12,785 nt of DNA, taken from contig JASHUC010000169.1 in NCBI GenBank assembly GCA_030040235.1, forward strand, positions 1-12,785, in the 5' to 3' direction. Both the position numbers and the translations under genes were made by a program. This document shows positions 6,031 to 12,785 of the stretch, in pieces. Source of the stretch: Gammaproteobacteria bacterium. GTDB lineage: Bacteria; Pseudomonadota; Gammaproteobacteria; Steroidobacterales; Steroidobacteraceae. Every line of letters begins with the position of its first letter. The stretch's first letter is position 1. The notes beneath the pieces were generated by a model. That model saw only the letters and a list, made by a program, of their open reading frames with translations, ran no database searches and was not told the origin of the DNA.

Positions 6031-8910
6031 ATGCAAAAGCGTGCCGGCCGCGACTCCACGCTCGAGCGGCGCCTGGCGTCGGCGCTGGAGGGCGAGGTCG
6101 CCTTCGATCTCTTCACACGCGGGCGCTATGCAACCGACGCGTCAATCTATCAGATCATTCCGCTCGGCGTGGTCTTCCCAAAGACGGCTGCCGATCTGGA
6201 GGCGATCCTGAAGATCGCCGCCGAGCACAGCGTCGCGGTGATCCTGCGGGGAGCGGGAACCTCGCAGAACGGTCAGCCGATCGGCGCCGGCATCGTGGTC
6301 GACTGCAGCCGGTACCTGCATGCCGTTCGGCACTACGATCCGGACCGCGGCGAGGTCGTCATCGAGCCCGGCATCGTGCTCGAGCGGCTCAACGCGCGCC
6401 TGCGCGGCGACGGACTGTTCTTTCCGGTGGAGCCCTCGACTGCCACGCGCTGCACGCTCGGGGGAATGACGGCCAACAACTCCTGCGGCGCGCGCTCTCT
6501 GCGCTACGGCAAGATGGTGGACAACGTCCTCGGCGTCGCCGGTCTGCTGGCAGATGGGGACTCGTTTGAGTTCGCGGCCGGGGCAGTGCACGGCAGCGAG
6601 CGCGTCCAGAGCCTCGCGGCCGCCATGATCGCGCTGGCGGCGCTCGAGCGTGATGAGATCGGGCGCATGTTCCCCAAGTTGCAGCGGCGCGTCGGCGGCT
6701 ACAACCTCGATGAGCTGCTGCGTGCTCAGCCGAACCTCCCCGGACTGCTGGTCGGCTCCGAGGGCACGCTCGCGGCCATGACGCAGTTGCGGCTGAAGCT
6801 CGCGCGCCTGCCAACCCACCGGGTACTGGGAGTGTGTCACTTCCCAACGTTTCGCAGCAGCATGCAGACGACTCAGCACATCGTGCGCCTCAGTCCGACG
6901 GCAGTGGAGCTGATCGATCACAACGTGCTGTCGCTCGGCGCGCAGATTCCGCTGTTCCGGCGCACGCTCGCCGACATCGCCCGCGGGCGACCGCAGGCGC
7001 TGCTGCTGGTCGAATTTGCCGGCGAGCAGCGCCGGCCGCTCGAAGCGGCGCTCGATGAGCTGACGGCCTGCATGGCCGACCACGGCTTTCCCGATGCGGT
7101 AGTGCCGGTGCTCGAGCCCGAGCGGCAGCGCCGGGTGTGGGAGATGCGCGAGGCCTGCCTCAACATCGTGGTGTCGATGAAGGGTGACGGCAAGCCGGTC
7201 TCATTCATCGAGGATTGCGCGGTGCCGCTCGAGTCCTTAGCGGATTACACCGACGCGGTGACGGAGCTGTTCGGGCGGTACGGTACGCGCGGCACCTGGT
7301 ACGCGCACGCCTCGGTCGGGTGCCTGCACGTGCGGCCGATTCTGAACATGAAGGAGCAGGGTGACGTCATCAAGATGCGCGCCATCGCCGAGGCGGCCGG
7401 CGAACTGGTGAGGCGCTTCAAGGGCTCCTATTCAGGCGAACACGGCGATGGCATCTCGCGCTCCGAGTTCATCGCGCCGATGTTCGGCGCGCGCCTGGCG
7501 CGTGCCTTCGAGAGCGTCAAGGACAGCTTCGACCCCGAGGCTCGCCTCAATCCCGGCAAGCTCGTGCGTCCCTATCACATGGACGATCGCTCGTTGATGC
7601 GGTTCCCCCCCGGCTACCGGGCGAGCGAGCCGGCGCGAGCGGCGCTCGACTGGTCCGAGTGGGGCGGGTTTGCGGGTGCGGTGGAAATGTGCAACAACAA
7701 CGGTGCTTGCCGCCAGTTCGCATCGGGCCTCATGTGCCCCTCCTACCGCGTGACGCGTGATGAGCAGCACACCACGCGCGGTCGCGCCAACACACTGCGG
7801 CTGGCGATCTCCGGCCAGCTCGGCGCGGGCGCGCTGACCAACCCGGCGATGAAGTCCACGCTTGACCTGTGCGTCTCGTGCAAGGGATGCAGGCGAGAGT
7901 GCCCGACCGGCGTCGACATGGCGCGCATGAAGGTCGAGTTTCTACATCATTACTATGCGCGTCACGGGCGGCCGCTGCGCGAGCGGCTGATCGCGCACCT
8001 GCCACGCTATGCGCCGCTCGCTGCCGCGGTCGCGCCACTGAGCAATGCGCGCGATGCGATTCCGGGGCTGCCGTGGCTCTCGGAAAAGGTGCTCGGCCTG
8101 AGCCGCCGGCGCCGCTTGCCACGTTGGGGCAGGGCATGGCGCGCCCGGGCACCCGCGCGCGTGGACGAAGTGCGAGGCGACGGGCGGGACGTGGTGCTGT
8201 TCGCCGATACATTCAATCGCTACTTCGAACCCGACAATCTGCGCGCTGGCGAGCGGGTGCTGCAGGCGGCCGGTTACCGATTACATCATCCGCTGGCGGA
8301 CTCGCGCCGTCCGCTGTGCTGCGGCCGTACGTTCCTGGCCACCGGGGATATCACCAATGCGCGCACCGAGGCGCGCCGCACCCTGCGGGCGCTCAGGCCG
8401 CTCGTCGCGGCCGGCGCCCGGGTGGTGGGCCTGGAGCCCTCCTGCCTGCTTACCTTCCGTGACGAGTTCGCTGCGCTGCTGCCTGCGGACGAGGTCGCGC
8501 CGCTCGCGCGCAGTGCGCTGCTGTTCGAGGAGCTGCTGGCCGCGGACGGTCCGGGTGCCCTGAGGTTAGGCGAGCAGCGCGGCCGAACCGCCTATCTGCA
8601 CGGCCACTGCCATCAGAAGGCGTTCGATGCGATGGGAGCGGTGCAGCGTGTGCTCGGCGCGGTGCCGGGGCTGGCGGTGGTACCGATCGAGAGCAGCTGC
8701 TGTGGGATGGCGGGAGCATTCGGCTACGGGGCGGAGAGCTATGAGATCTCGCTCGCGATGGCGGAGTTGTCCCTGCTCCCGGCGCTGCGTCGGGCGAGTG
8801 ACGAAGATCTGATCGTGGCGGATGGCACGAGCTGCCGGCATCAGATCCAGGATGCGCTCGGCCGCCAGGCATTGCATGTGGCACGCGTTCTCGACACTGC
8901 GCTGGCATAG
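6031..8910 (+). CDS. FAD-linked D-2-hydroxyacid dehydrogenase fused to Fe-S and CCG domains (YdiJ/GlcDF-like)
   Basis: A 959-residue fusion that oxidises a D-2-hydroxyacid and passes electrons through iron-sulfur clusters, probably to membrane quinone. The FAD_binding_4 domain covers about residues 40-240, with RGAGTSQNGQ (73-82) and GGMTANNSCG (144-153). The C-terminal FAD-oxidase domain runs to about 525 and includes GEHGDG (469-474). The ferredoxin-like part has Cys554, Cys560 and Cys569-Pro, then C614-x2-C617-x2-C620-x3-C624-P. Two cysteine-rich CCG domains carry CCG at 763-765 and 890-892, with PSC (803-805) and HGHCHQK (857-863). The architecture matches E. coli YdiJ, a D-2-hydroxyglutarate dehydrogenase of about 1018 residues, and also a GlcD-GlcF fusion, so glycolate or D-lactate are alternative substrates. 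AGGATGGGA (6020-6028) precedes the ATG. It forms an operon with the aminotransferase 24 bases downstream. Confidence 0.92.
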   Translation: MQKRAGRDSTLERRLASALEGEVAFDLFTRGRYATDASIYQIIPLGVVFPKTAADLEAILKIAAEHSVAVILRGAGTSQNGQPIGAGIVVDCSRYLHAVRHYDPDRGEVVIEPGIVLERLNARLRGDGLFFPVEPSTATRCTLGGMTANNSCGARSLRYGKMVDNVLGVAGLLADGDSFEFAAGAVHGSERVQSLAAAMIALAALERDEIGRMFPKLQRRVGGYNLDELLRAQPNLPGLLVGSEGTLAAMTQLRLKLARLPTHRVLGVCHFPTFRSSMQTTQHIVRLSPTAVELIDHNVLSLGAQIPLFRRTLADIARGRPQALLLVEFAGEQRRPLEAALDELTACMADHGFPDAVVPVLEPERQRRVWEMREACLNIVVSMKGDGKPVSFIEDCAVPLESLADYTDAVTELFGRYGTRGTWYAHASVGCLHVRPILNMKEQGDVIKMRAIAEAAGELVRRFKGSYSGEHGDGISRSEFIAPMFGARLARAFESVKDSFDPEARLNPGKLVRPYHMDDRSLMRFPPGYRASEPARAALDWSEWGGFAGAVEMCNNNGACRQFASGLMCPSYRVTRDEQHTTRGRANTLRLAISGQLGAGALTNPAMKSTLDLCVSCKGCRRECPTGVDMARMKVEFLHHYYARHGRPLRERLIAHLPRYAPLAAAVAPLSNARDAIPGLPWLSEKVLGLSRRRRLPRWGRAWRARAPARVDEVRGDGRDVVLFADTFNRYFEPDNLRAGERVLQAAGYRLHHPLADSRRPLCCGRTFLATGDITNARTEARRTLRALRPLVAAGARVVGLEPSCLLTFRDEFAALLPADEVAPLARSALLFEELLAADGPGALRLGEQRGRTAYLHGHCHQKAFDAMGAVQRVLGAVPGLAVVPIESSCCGMAGAFGYGAESYEISLAMAELSLLPALRRASDEDLIVADGTSCRHQIQDALGRQALHVARVLDTALA

Positions 8911-8934
8911 AATTGGACCGAACAACGGAGCCCT

Positions 8935-10104
8935 ATGATGCCCTATCAGCCTGGCCGCCATTTTCTGCAGCTTCCCGGACCGACCAATTGCCCGCTCGCC
9001 GTTCTCCAGGCGGTCGCGCTGCCGACGATCGATCATCGGGGTCCGGAGTTTCCGCGCCTCGCGCGCGAGGTGCTTACGGGCATCAGGAAGGTCTTTGGGA
9101 CCGAGGAGCCGGTCATCGTCTATTCGGCCTCGGGCACGGGTGCGTGGGAGGCGGCCCTGGTCAACACCCTGTCGCCAGGCGACCAGGTCCTCATGTACGA
9201 GACCGGCCACTTCGCGGCGCTGTGGCGGCGGCTCGCGCAGCGCTTGGGGTTGGAAGTGCAGCTCCTCACGGCCGACTGGCGCTCGGGCGTGGATGCCGCG
9301 GCGATCGGTGCCCGCCTCGCGGAGGATCGCGCGCACCGGATCAAGGCCGTAGCGGTCGTGCATAACGAGACCTCGACCGGTGTGCTCTCGGACATCGCAG
9401 CAGTTCGCCAGGCGATGGAGCGCGCGCATCATCCGGCGCTGCTGCTGGTCGATGCGGTCTCCTCGGTCGGCGCCATCGACTACCGGCACGATGAATGGGG
9501 AGTGGATGTGACCATCTGCGGCTCGCAGAAGGGGCTGATGCTGCCGCCAGGTCTGGCCTTCAACGCCGTATCAGCCAAGGCGCTCGCCGCCATGCATGGC
9601 GCACGGCTTCCGCGTGCCTACTGGGACTGGCAGGACATGCTGACCTTCAACGAGTCGGGCTACTTCCCCTATACGCCGGGCACGAATCTGCTGCAGGGGC
9701 TACGGGTGGCACTCAGGTTGCTGCAGGAGGAGGGCCTGGAGCAGGTGTTCGCGCGCCACCGTCGCGCGGCGCAGGCGACCAGGCGCTGCGTGCAGCACTG
9801 GGGAATGGAGCTGCAGTGTCGCGTTACCGCCGAATACTCACCGGTAGTCACCGCCGTGCGTGTACCCGAGGGACATTCAGCGGACAAATTGCGCGAACGG
9901 ATTCTGACCCAGAGCAACCTGTCGCTCGGATCCGGTCTTGGAAAGCTCGCCGATAGGGTGTTTCGCATCGGCCATCTCGGCGATTTCAACGACCCGATGG
10001 TGATCGGTACTCTCGGCAGCATCGAGATGGGTCTGAAGGCGAGCGGCATTCCGTACCACCCGGGCGGCCTCGAGGCGGCCGTCAACGAACTGGGGAGCAG
10101 CTGA
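8935..10104 (+). CDS. Class V aminotransferase, serine-/aspartate-glyoxylate type
   Basis: A PLP enzyme of 389 residues that transfers an amino group to a 2-oxoacid, most likely glyoxylate to glycine, using serine, aspartate or alanine as donor. Visible features are LPGPTNCP (13-20), TIDHRGPEF (31-39), the cofactor phosphate-binding SASGTGAWEAALVNTLSPGD (64-83), HNETSTG (143-149), Asp173 in LLVDAVSS for the pyridine nitrogen, and the Schiff-base Lys199 in GSQKGLMLPPG. The C-terminal half ends with FRIGHLGDFND (343-353). It resembles bacterial serine-glyoxylate aminotransferases, a group that also holds BhcA, the aspartate-glyoxylate enzyme of the beta-hydroxyaspartate cycle. The remaining bhc genes are not in this window. 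Two ATGs stand in a row: CGGAG (8926-8930) lies 4 bases before the first and 7 before the second, so 8938 may be the true start. It is co-transcribed with the dehydrogenase upstream. Confidence 0.92.
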   Translation: MMPYQPGRHFLQLPGPTNCPLAVLQAVALPTIDHRGPEFPRLAREVLTGIRKVFGTEEPVIVYSASGTGAWEAALVNTLSPGDQVLMYETGHFAALWRRLAQRLGLEVQLLTADWRSGVDAAAIGARLAEDRAHRIKAVAVVHNETSTGVLSDIAAVRQAMERAHHPALLLVDAVSSVGAIDYRHDEWGVDVTICGSQKGLMLPPGLAFNAVSAKALAAMHGARLPRAYWDWQDMLTFNESGYFPYTPGTNLLQGLRVALRLLQEEGLEQVFARHRRAAQATRRCVQHWGMELQCRVTAEYSPVVTAVRVPEGHSADKLRERILTQSNLSLGSGLGKLADRVFRIGHLGDFNDPMVIGTLGSIEMGLKASGIPYHPGGLEAAVNELGSS

Positions 10105-10178
10105 TGGCACCGGCGGGTACCCTTGGACGCGCTGAACGCTGCGCGGTCCTGAAGTCGGCAAACGGGTCCCCCTTTTGA
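10104..10178 (+). CDS. Possible 24-codon small ORF, translationally coupled
   Basis: The A of the aminotransferase stop TGA (10102-10104) is the first base of an ATG, forming TGATG. GGGGAG (10092-10097) lies six bases ahead, a very good ribosome binding site. The frame reads MAPAGTLGRAERC and ends FTGA-like in Ser-Pro-Phe at TGA 10176-10178, two bases before the end of the ribosome binding site of the next gene (GAGGAA, 10177-10182). It therefore fills the whole gap. The composition is mixed and basic, with one Cys and no membrane segment or known motif. It may be a coupling leader that carries ribosomes to the zinc finger gene, a real small protein, or chance. Confidence 0.25.
   Translation: MAPAGTLGRAERCAVLKSANGSPF
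10125..10149. other. Imperfect hairpin between aminotransferase and zinc finger genes
   Basis: GGACGCGC (10125-10132) pairs with GCGC-G-GTCC (10141-10149) with a single bulged G at 10145 and an eight-base loop. No T-tract follows directly; the nearest is TTTT at 10173-10176. It could act as a weak or factor-dependent terminator, or regulate translation of the next gene. It overlaps the possible 24-codon ORF, so both need not be real. Confidence 0.25.
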
Positions 10179-10188
10179 GGAACGCAAC

Positions 10189-10455
10189 ATGGCGACTGGC
10201 TGGGCAGGAGACAACGCGGTCAACGAGCAGATCGACGCGACCGTCAAGGATGGGATACGCCGAGCCCAGAGCCGCCTGCCGCAAGGTGAATCCCTCCGCC
10301 AGTGTGCGAATTGTGGTGCCCCAATACCGGAGGCGCGACGTACCGCAGTACCCGGGGTGCGCCTTTGCATCGCCTGCCAAGAGAGTGAGGATCGGGACAC
10401 CGCCCACTTTTCCGGCTACAACCGCCGCGGCAGCAAGGACAGCCAACTGCGCTAG
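10189..10455 (+). CDS. ybiI: DksA/TraR-family C4 zinc finger protein, YbiI-like
   Basis: A protein of 88 residues, the same length as E. coli YbiI. It opens with MATGWAGDNAVNEQID and ends GYNRRGSKDSQLR, both hallmarks of that family. The single zinc site is Cys39-x2-Cys42 (CANCGAPIPEARR) with Cys60-x2-Cys63 (GVRLCIACQ). Unlike DksA, it lacks the long coiled-coil that enters the RNA polymerase secondary channel, so a DksA-like effect on transcription is not assured; the role of YbiI is not well known. The ATG follows GAGGAA (10177-10182) by six bases. It may be read from the aminotransferase operon through the 84-base gap, but its house-keeping look suggests an independent role. Confidence 0.93.
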   Translation: MATGWAGDNAVNEQIDATVKDGIRRAQSRLPQGESLRQCANCGAPIPEARRTAVPGVRLCIACQESEDRDTAHFSGYNRRGSKDSQLR

Positions 10456-10541
10456 TGCCAACCCTCGCGGGGGGGTGTTTATGGACAAAGTGGAAACGGC
10501 CCGCAAACTGCCGCTGCACCACATCGCTAGAGGCGCCACGA

Positions 10542-11741
10542 ATGGCAGAGGATGCAGCCTCCAACCAGCCACTTCGCGCCGCGATTGTCGGAGGTGGGAT
10601 CAGCGGCTTGGCTGCTGCGAATGCACTGGTGCGCCGCGGAATCAAGGTCCGCCTGTTCGAGCAGGCGCAAACGCTGCGCGAGGTGGGCGCGGGCCTCATT
10701 ACCTATCCGAACAGCGTGCGGCAGCTGGAGCGCATGGGCCTGAAGGAGGCACTCGCCGCCGTTGGCGCGGCGGTTGGTGCAGGATCTCGATACTGCCGCA
10801 AGGATGGAACGACGGTTGGTGCGATTGTGACTGCCGATTCGCGCGGCTGGAATGGTCTGTGGGGCTTGCATCGCGCAGATCTCCTGGACGTATTGTCTGC
10901 CGCGCTGCCGCCAGACACTGTGCACACCGGTCATCGTTGCATCGAATTCTCCCAGGACGACAAGCTCGCGACCCTCAGTTTCGAAAATGGCGGTCAGGTC
11001 AGCGCCGACGTAGTCGTCGCGGCTGACGGGATAAAGTCGGTTCTGCAGAAATGGGTCGTGCCGCCTTCGCTACCGGAGTATTCAGGAGTTCGTGCGTATC
11101 GCGGTCTGGTGCCACGCCACCGCTTGCGGAATTGGCGAGATCGGACCCACCAGGTGTGGATGGGTGATGGTAAGCATTTCATGGTCTACCCGGTTCGTCG
11201 TGGCGAATTGCTCAATTACGTAGGGTTCGTTCCAACGAGCAGCGCGACCATCGAGTCGTGGTCCGCGGTTGGTGACCGGGATGAGCTTGCCAACTCCTTT
11301 GACGATTGGGACTCCGAAATCACGGAGCTTCTGGACGAGGTCGAGACGTGCTTCTGGTGGGGACTGTATGACAGAAAGCCGCTGGAAAGATGGGCGGCGG
11401 GCCGCCTGGTCCTACTTGGTGATGCAGCCCACCCAATGCTTCCCCATCTTGGGCAGGGTGCCAACCAAGCTATTGAGGACGGCGTCGCGCTGGCAGTCTT
11501 GCTGCAAGGCCGACCGTCGTCCGCAGTGCCGAGCGTTCTTCGCGAGTATGAGAAGTTCCGCAGAGCGCGCACGGATATCATCTGGGCAGAGGCACGGCAG
11601 AACGGTCTGCGGTACGACTCGCGCTATGAGTCCCTCGAGCAGCGAGACCAGGAAATCCGAAATTCTGCGGCGTTCCGCAAGCGGCTTTACGACTATGATG
11701 TCGAGGCCGCCGCGTTGGCGTTACGCAACGCGAATCTCTAG
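10542..11741 (+). CDS. FAD-dependent aromatic-ring monooxygenase (salicylate hydroxylase-like)
   Basis: A flavoprotein hydroxylase of 399 residues that would use NAD(P)H and O2 to hydroxylate an aromatic acid or similar ring. The Rossmann motif GGGISGL (17-23) ends at Glu40 of VRLFEQA. The DG motif is VVAADGIKS (158-166) and the GD motif is LVLLGDAAHPMLPHLGQGANQAIEDG (289-314), which binds the flavin ribityl and lies over the active site. GLWGLHRADLLDVL (105-118) is typical of the salicylate / 3-hydroxybenzoate 6-hydroxylase subgroup. The start is the ATG at 10542, eight bases after TAGAGG (10528-10533). The frame extends to a GTG at 10455, but the extra 29 residues are Cys/Trp-rich, unlike the family. 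Codon third positions look less GC-biased than in the dehydrogenase, which may point to later acquisition. No ring-cleavage gene is nearby, so the substrate is open. Confidence 0.92.
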   Translation: MAEDAASNQPLRAAIVGGGISGLAAANALVRRGIKVRLFEQAQTLREVGAGLITYPNSVRQLERMGLKEALAAVGAAVGAGSRYCRKDGTTVGAIVTADSRGWNGLWGLHRADLLDVLSAALPPDTVHTGHRCIEFSQDDKLATLSFENGGQVSADVVVAADGIKSVLQKWVVPPSLPEYSGVRAYRGLVPRHRLRNWRDRTHQVWMGDGKHFMVYPVRRGELLNYVGFVPTSSATIESWSAVGDRDELANSFDDWDSEITELLDEVETCFWWGLYDRKPLERWAAGRLVLLGDAAHPMLPHLGQGANQAIEDGVALAVLLQGRPSSAVPSVLREYEKFRRARTDIIWAEARQNGLRYDSRYESLEQRDQEIRNSAAFRKRLYDYDVEAAALALRNANL

Positions 11742-12785
11742 TGCTCACCGACATGGGACTCCTCCGCCTCGCGGATCGTCGCCGCCGCATCGCCAGGCAG
11801 GATATAGCCCTTCTTCACATTGTCCTGCGCCACTCTGCGGACCCGGGCGACATAGGCGGCATGGCTGGGATAGTGGGCATTGAGCTGTGCAATGGTCATG
11901 TCGGTCGAGTAACCCCAGCGGACACAGGCACCTGCGCCGATCGCTTCGCGGAAGGACCCATTGGCTGGATGGGCGGGCGTGCTGATACCGACATTGAACT
12001 GGGTGGGCACCGCGAGCGCCGCAAGCCGTATCCCGCCTTCTGCGAGACCATCCTTGTCGCGTGCAATCACCGACTGTTGGGGTCGCTGCATGATCTGGAT
12101 CATGGTGAGGCGTGGGGCCGTTGGCGGGGGCGGCCCGCCGGCGGCCCAGACAGCCAGCTTGTCCAATGCCGACGCCACGACATCGTTGGTCGGTACGCGC
12201 GTGCCGATCGAGGGCACCGCGCAGAGCGGGGACAGGTTCGCTTCCAGGGAAACGCCGTTGTCGCGCAACTCCACGGCCTCGCGGCTGGCGCGCAGATGCT
12301 GATCGACGTGCGAGGCACCGGCCACTTCCCAGGTACGGAATTTGGGGGTGTCGGGCTGGCGCGCCGCCGCTTCGCCTCCGATCACGTCGTACTCGGTATT
12401 AAGCTTGAACACGGGCGAGATAAGATCGCCACGGATGCTCCGGCCCAGCGCTGACAGCAGGAAGAAACCGTCGTAGACCGGCGCCAGGGGATGGACGGAA
12501 TTGACGTAGGTTGCGAGCCGCGCCGCCGACTGGGATTCACCGACGGCGAGGAAGAGTTTCGGCTCCAGGCCGCGCAGCATATCCACCTCGCCGGGATGGC
12601 GCAGTGCCTGGCCGGCCTGCGAAAAGATGTCGTACGACATGGCGTCACGGTCGGGACCGCGGCTCGGACCGGTGCTGGCAACGATAGCTCCCACCTCCAG
12701 TGCGCCATAGCGTTGCGGGCTCCACTTTTTCAGCGCAGCGACGCCGATGGTCTGGACGGAGACGCCGACCCAGACATAGCCGGCC
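11738..12785 (-). CDS. Alpha/beta hydrolase domain-containing protein (Abhydrolase_10-like), 5' end outside window
   Basis: The frame is open from the right edge (first whole codon at 12784) to TAG at 11740-11738, giving 348 residues. The stretch before the internal GTG at 12694 is clearly coding (AGYVWVGVSVQTIGV, then KWSPQRYGALE), so that GTG is not the start. Family landmarks are AMSYDIFSQAGQALR, the nucleophile elbow LAVGESQSAARLATYVNSVH (Ser in GESQS), the acidic residue in LNTEYDVIGG, and the histidine in WEVAGASHVDQH. The C-terminal part holds GGPPPPTAPR and AACVRWG-like text before the end. This family of large, often exported hydrolases is poorly characterised and its substrates are generally unknown; the N-terminal region and any signal peptide lie beyond the edge. 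It converges on the monooxygenase, overlapping it by four bases. Confidence 0.9.
   Translation of the reverse strand, partial: AGYVWVGVSVQTIGVAALKKWSPQRYGALEVGAIVASTGPSRGPDRDAMSYDIFSQAGQALRHPGEVDMLRGLEPKLFLAVGESQSAARLATYVNSVHPLAPVYDGFFLLSALGRSIRGDLISPVFKLNTEYDVIGGEAAARQPDTPKFRTWEVAGASHVDQHLRASREAVELRDNGVSLEANLSPLCAVPSIGTRVPTNDVVASALDKLAVWAAGGPPPPTAPRLTMIQIMQRPQQSVIARDKDGLAEGGIRLAALAVPTQFNVGISTPAHPANGSFREAIGAGACVRWGYSTDMTIAQLNAHYPSHAAYVARVRRVAQDNVKKGYILPGDAAATIREAEESHVGEH

Noticed and set aside
6142..7083. Minus-strand open frame of 313 codons inside the dehydrogenase gene
   Set aside because: The + strand holds conserved FAD-domain motifs throughout, and the antisense translation shows only compositional bias.
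8566..9489. Minus-strand open frame of 307 codons across the dehydrogenase end and aminotransferase start
   Set aside because: It covers two well-supported + strand genes and matches no family I recognise.
10175..11026. A + strand frame with an ATG at 10481 after a G-run, possibly an alternative gene before the monooxygenase
   Set aside because: It runs out of phase through both the zinc finger protein and the monooxygenase, and its product is Arg/Gly/Cys-rich with no motif; the G-run is not a proper ribosome binding site.

Overview
The window is a GC-rich, gene-dense bacterial segment. Codon third positions are mostly G or C and gene gaps are under 170 bases. It carries Shine-Dalgarno sites, lipoprotein and Sec signals, a YbiI-type zinc finger protein and a YdiJ-type dehydrogenase. 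Together these suggest a Gram-negative proteobacterium, probably a metabolically versatile environmental gamma- or betaproteobacterium; the exact lineage is inference. I see no rRNA, tRNA, CRISPR, insertion sequence, phage or defence gene.

Layout. (1) At 1-59 there may be the tail of an unrecognised + strand gene. It meets a decayed fused-type thioredoxin-disulfide reductase on the minus strand (about 62-750), whose NADPH-binding core has been deleted. (2) At 755/824-2200 lies an intact 14-helix MFS exporter, whose start overlaps the reductase remnant. (3) At 2370-4378 are three + strand genes for exported proteins: an alpha/beta hydrolase, a small lipoprotein and a VOC/glyoxalase-fold protein. 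A sigma70-like promoter precedes the first. (4) At 4436-10104 is a metabolic block. A MatB-type malonyl-CoA synthetase (minus) is divergent from a 959-residue FAD/Fe-S D-2-hydroxyacid dehydrogenase and a class V serine/aspartate-glyoxylate-type aminotransferase (both +, 24 bases apart). (5) At 10189-10455 is a DksA/TraR-type zinc finger protein; a 24-codon reading frame coupled by TGATG to the aminotransferase fills the gap before it. (6) At 10542-11741 is a salicylate-hydroxylase-like FAD monooxygenase. It ends tail-to-tail, sharing the tetranucleotide CTAG, with a minus-strand alpha/beta hydrolase-domain protein that runs off the right edge.

How the genes may work together. The dehydrogenase would oxidise a D-2-hydroxyacid such as glycolate, D-lactate or 2-hydroxyglutarate to the 2-oxoacid, and the aminotransferase would aminate a 2-oxoacid such as glyoxylate to glycine. 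The malonyl-CoA synthetase would activate a C3 dicarboxylate from the same intergenic region. This looks like small-acid catabolism rather than a novel mobile or defence system. I found no clear sign of an undescribed system. The best leads are the composition of this metabolic block, the trio of exported proteins, and the small coupled ORF.
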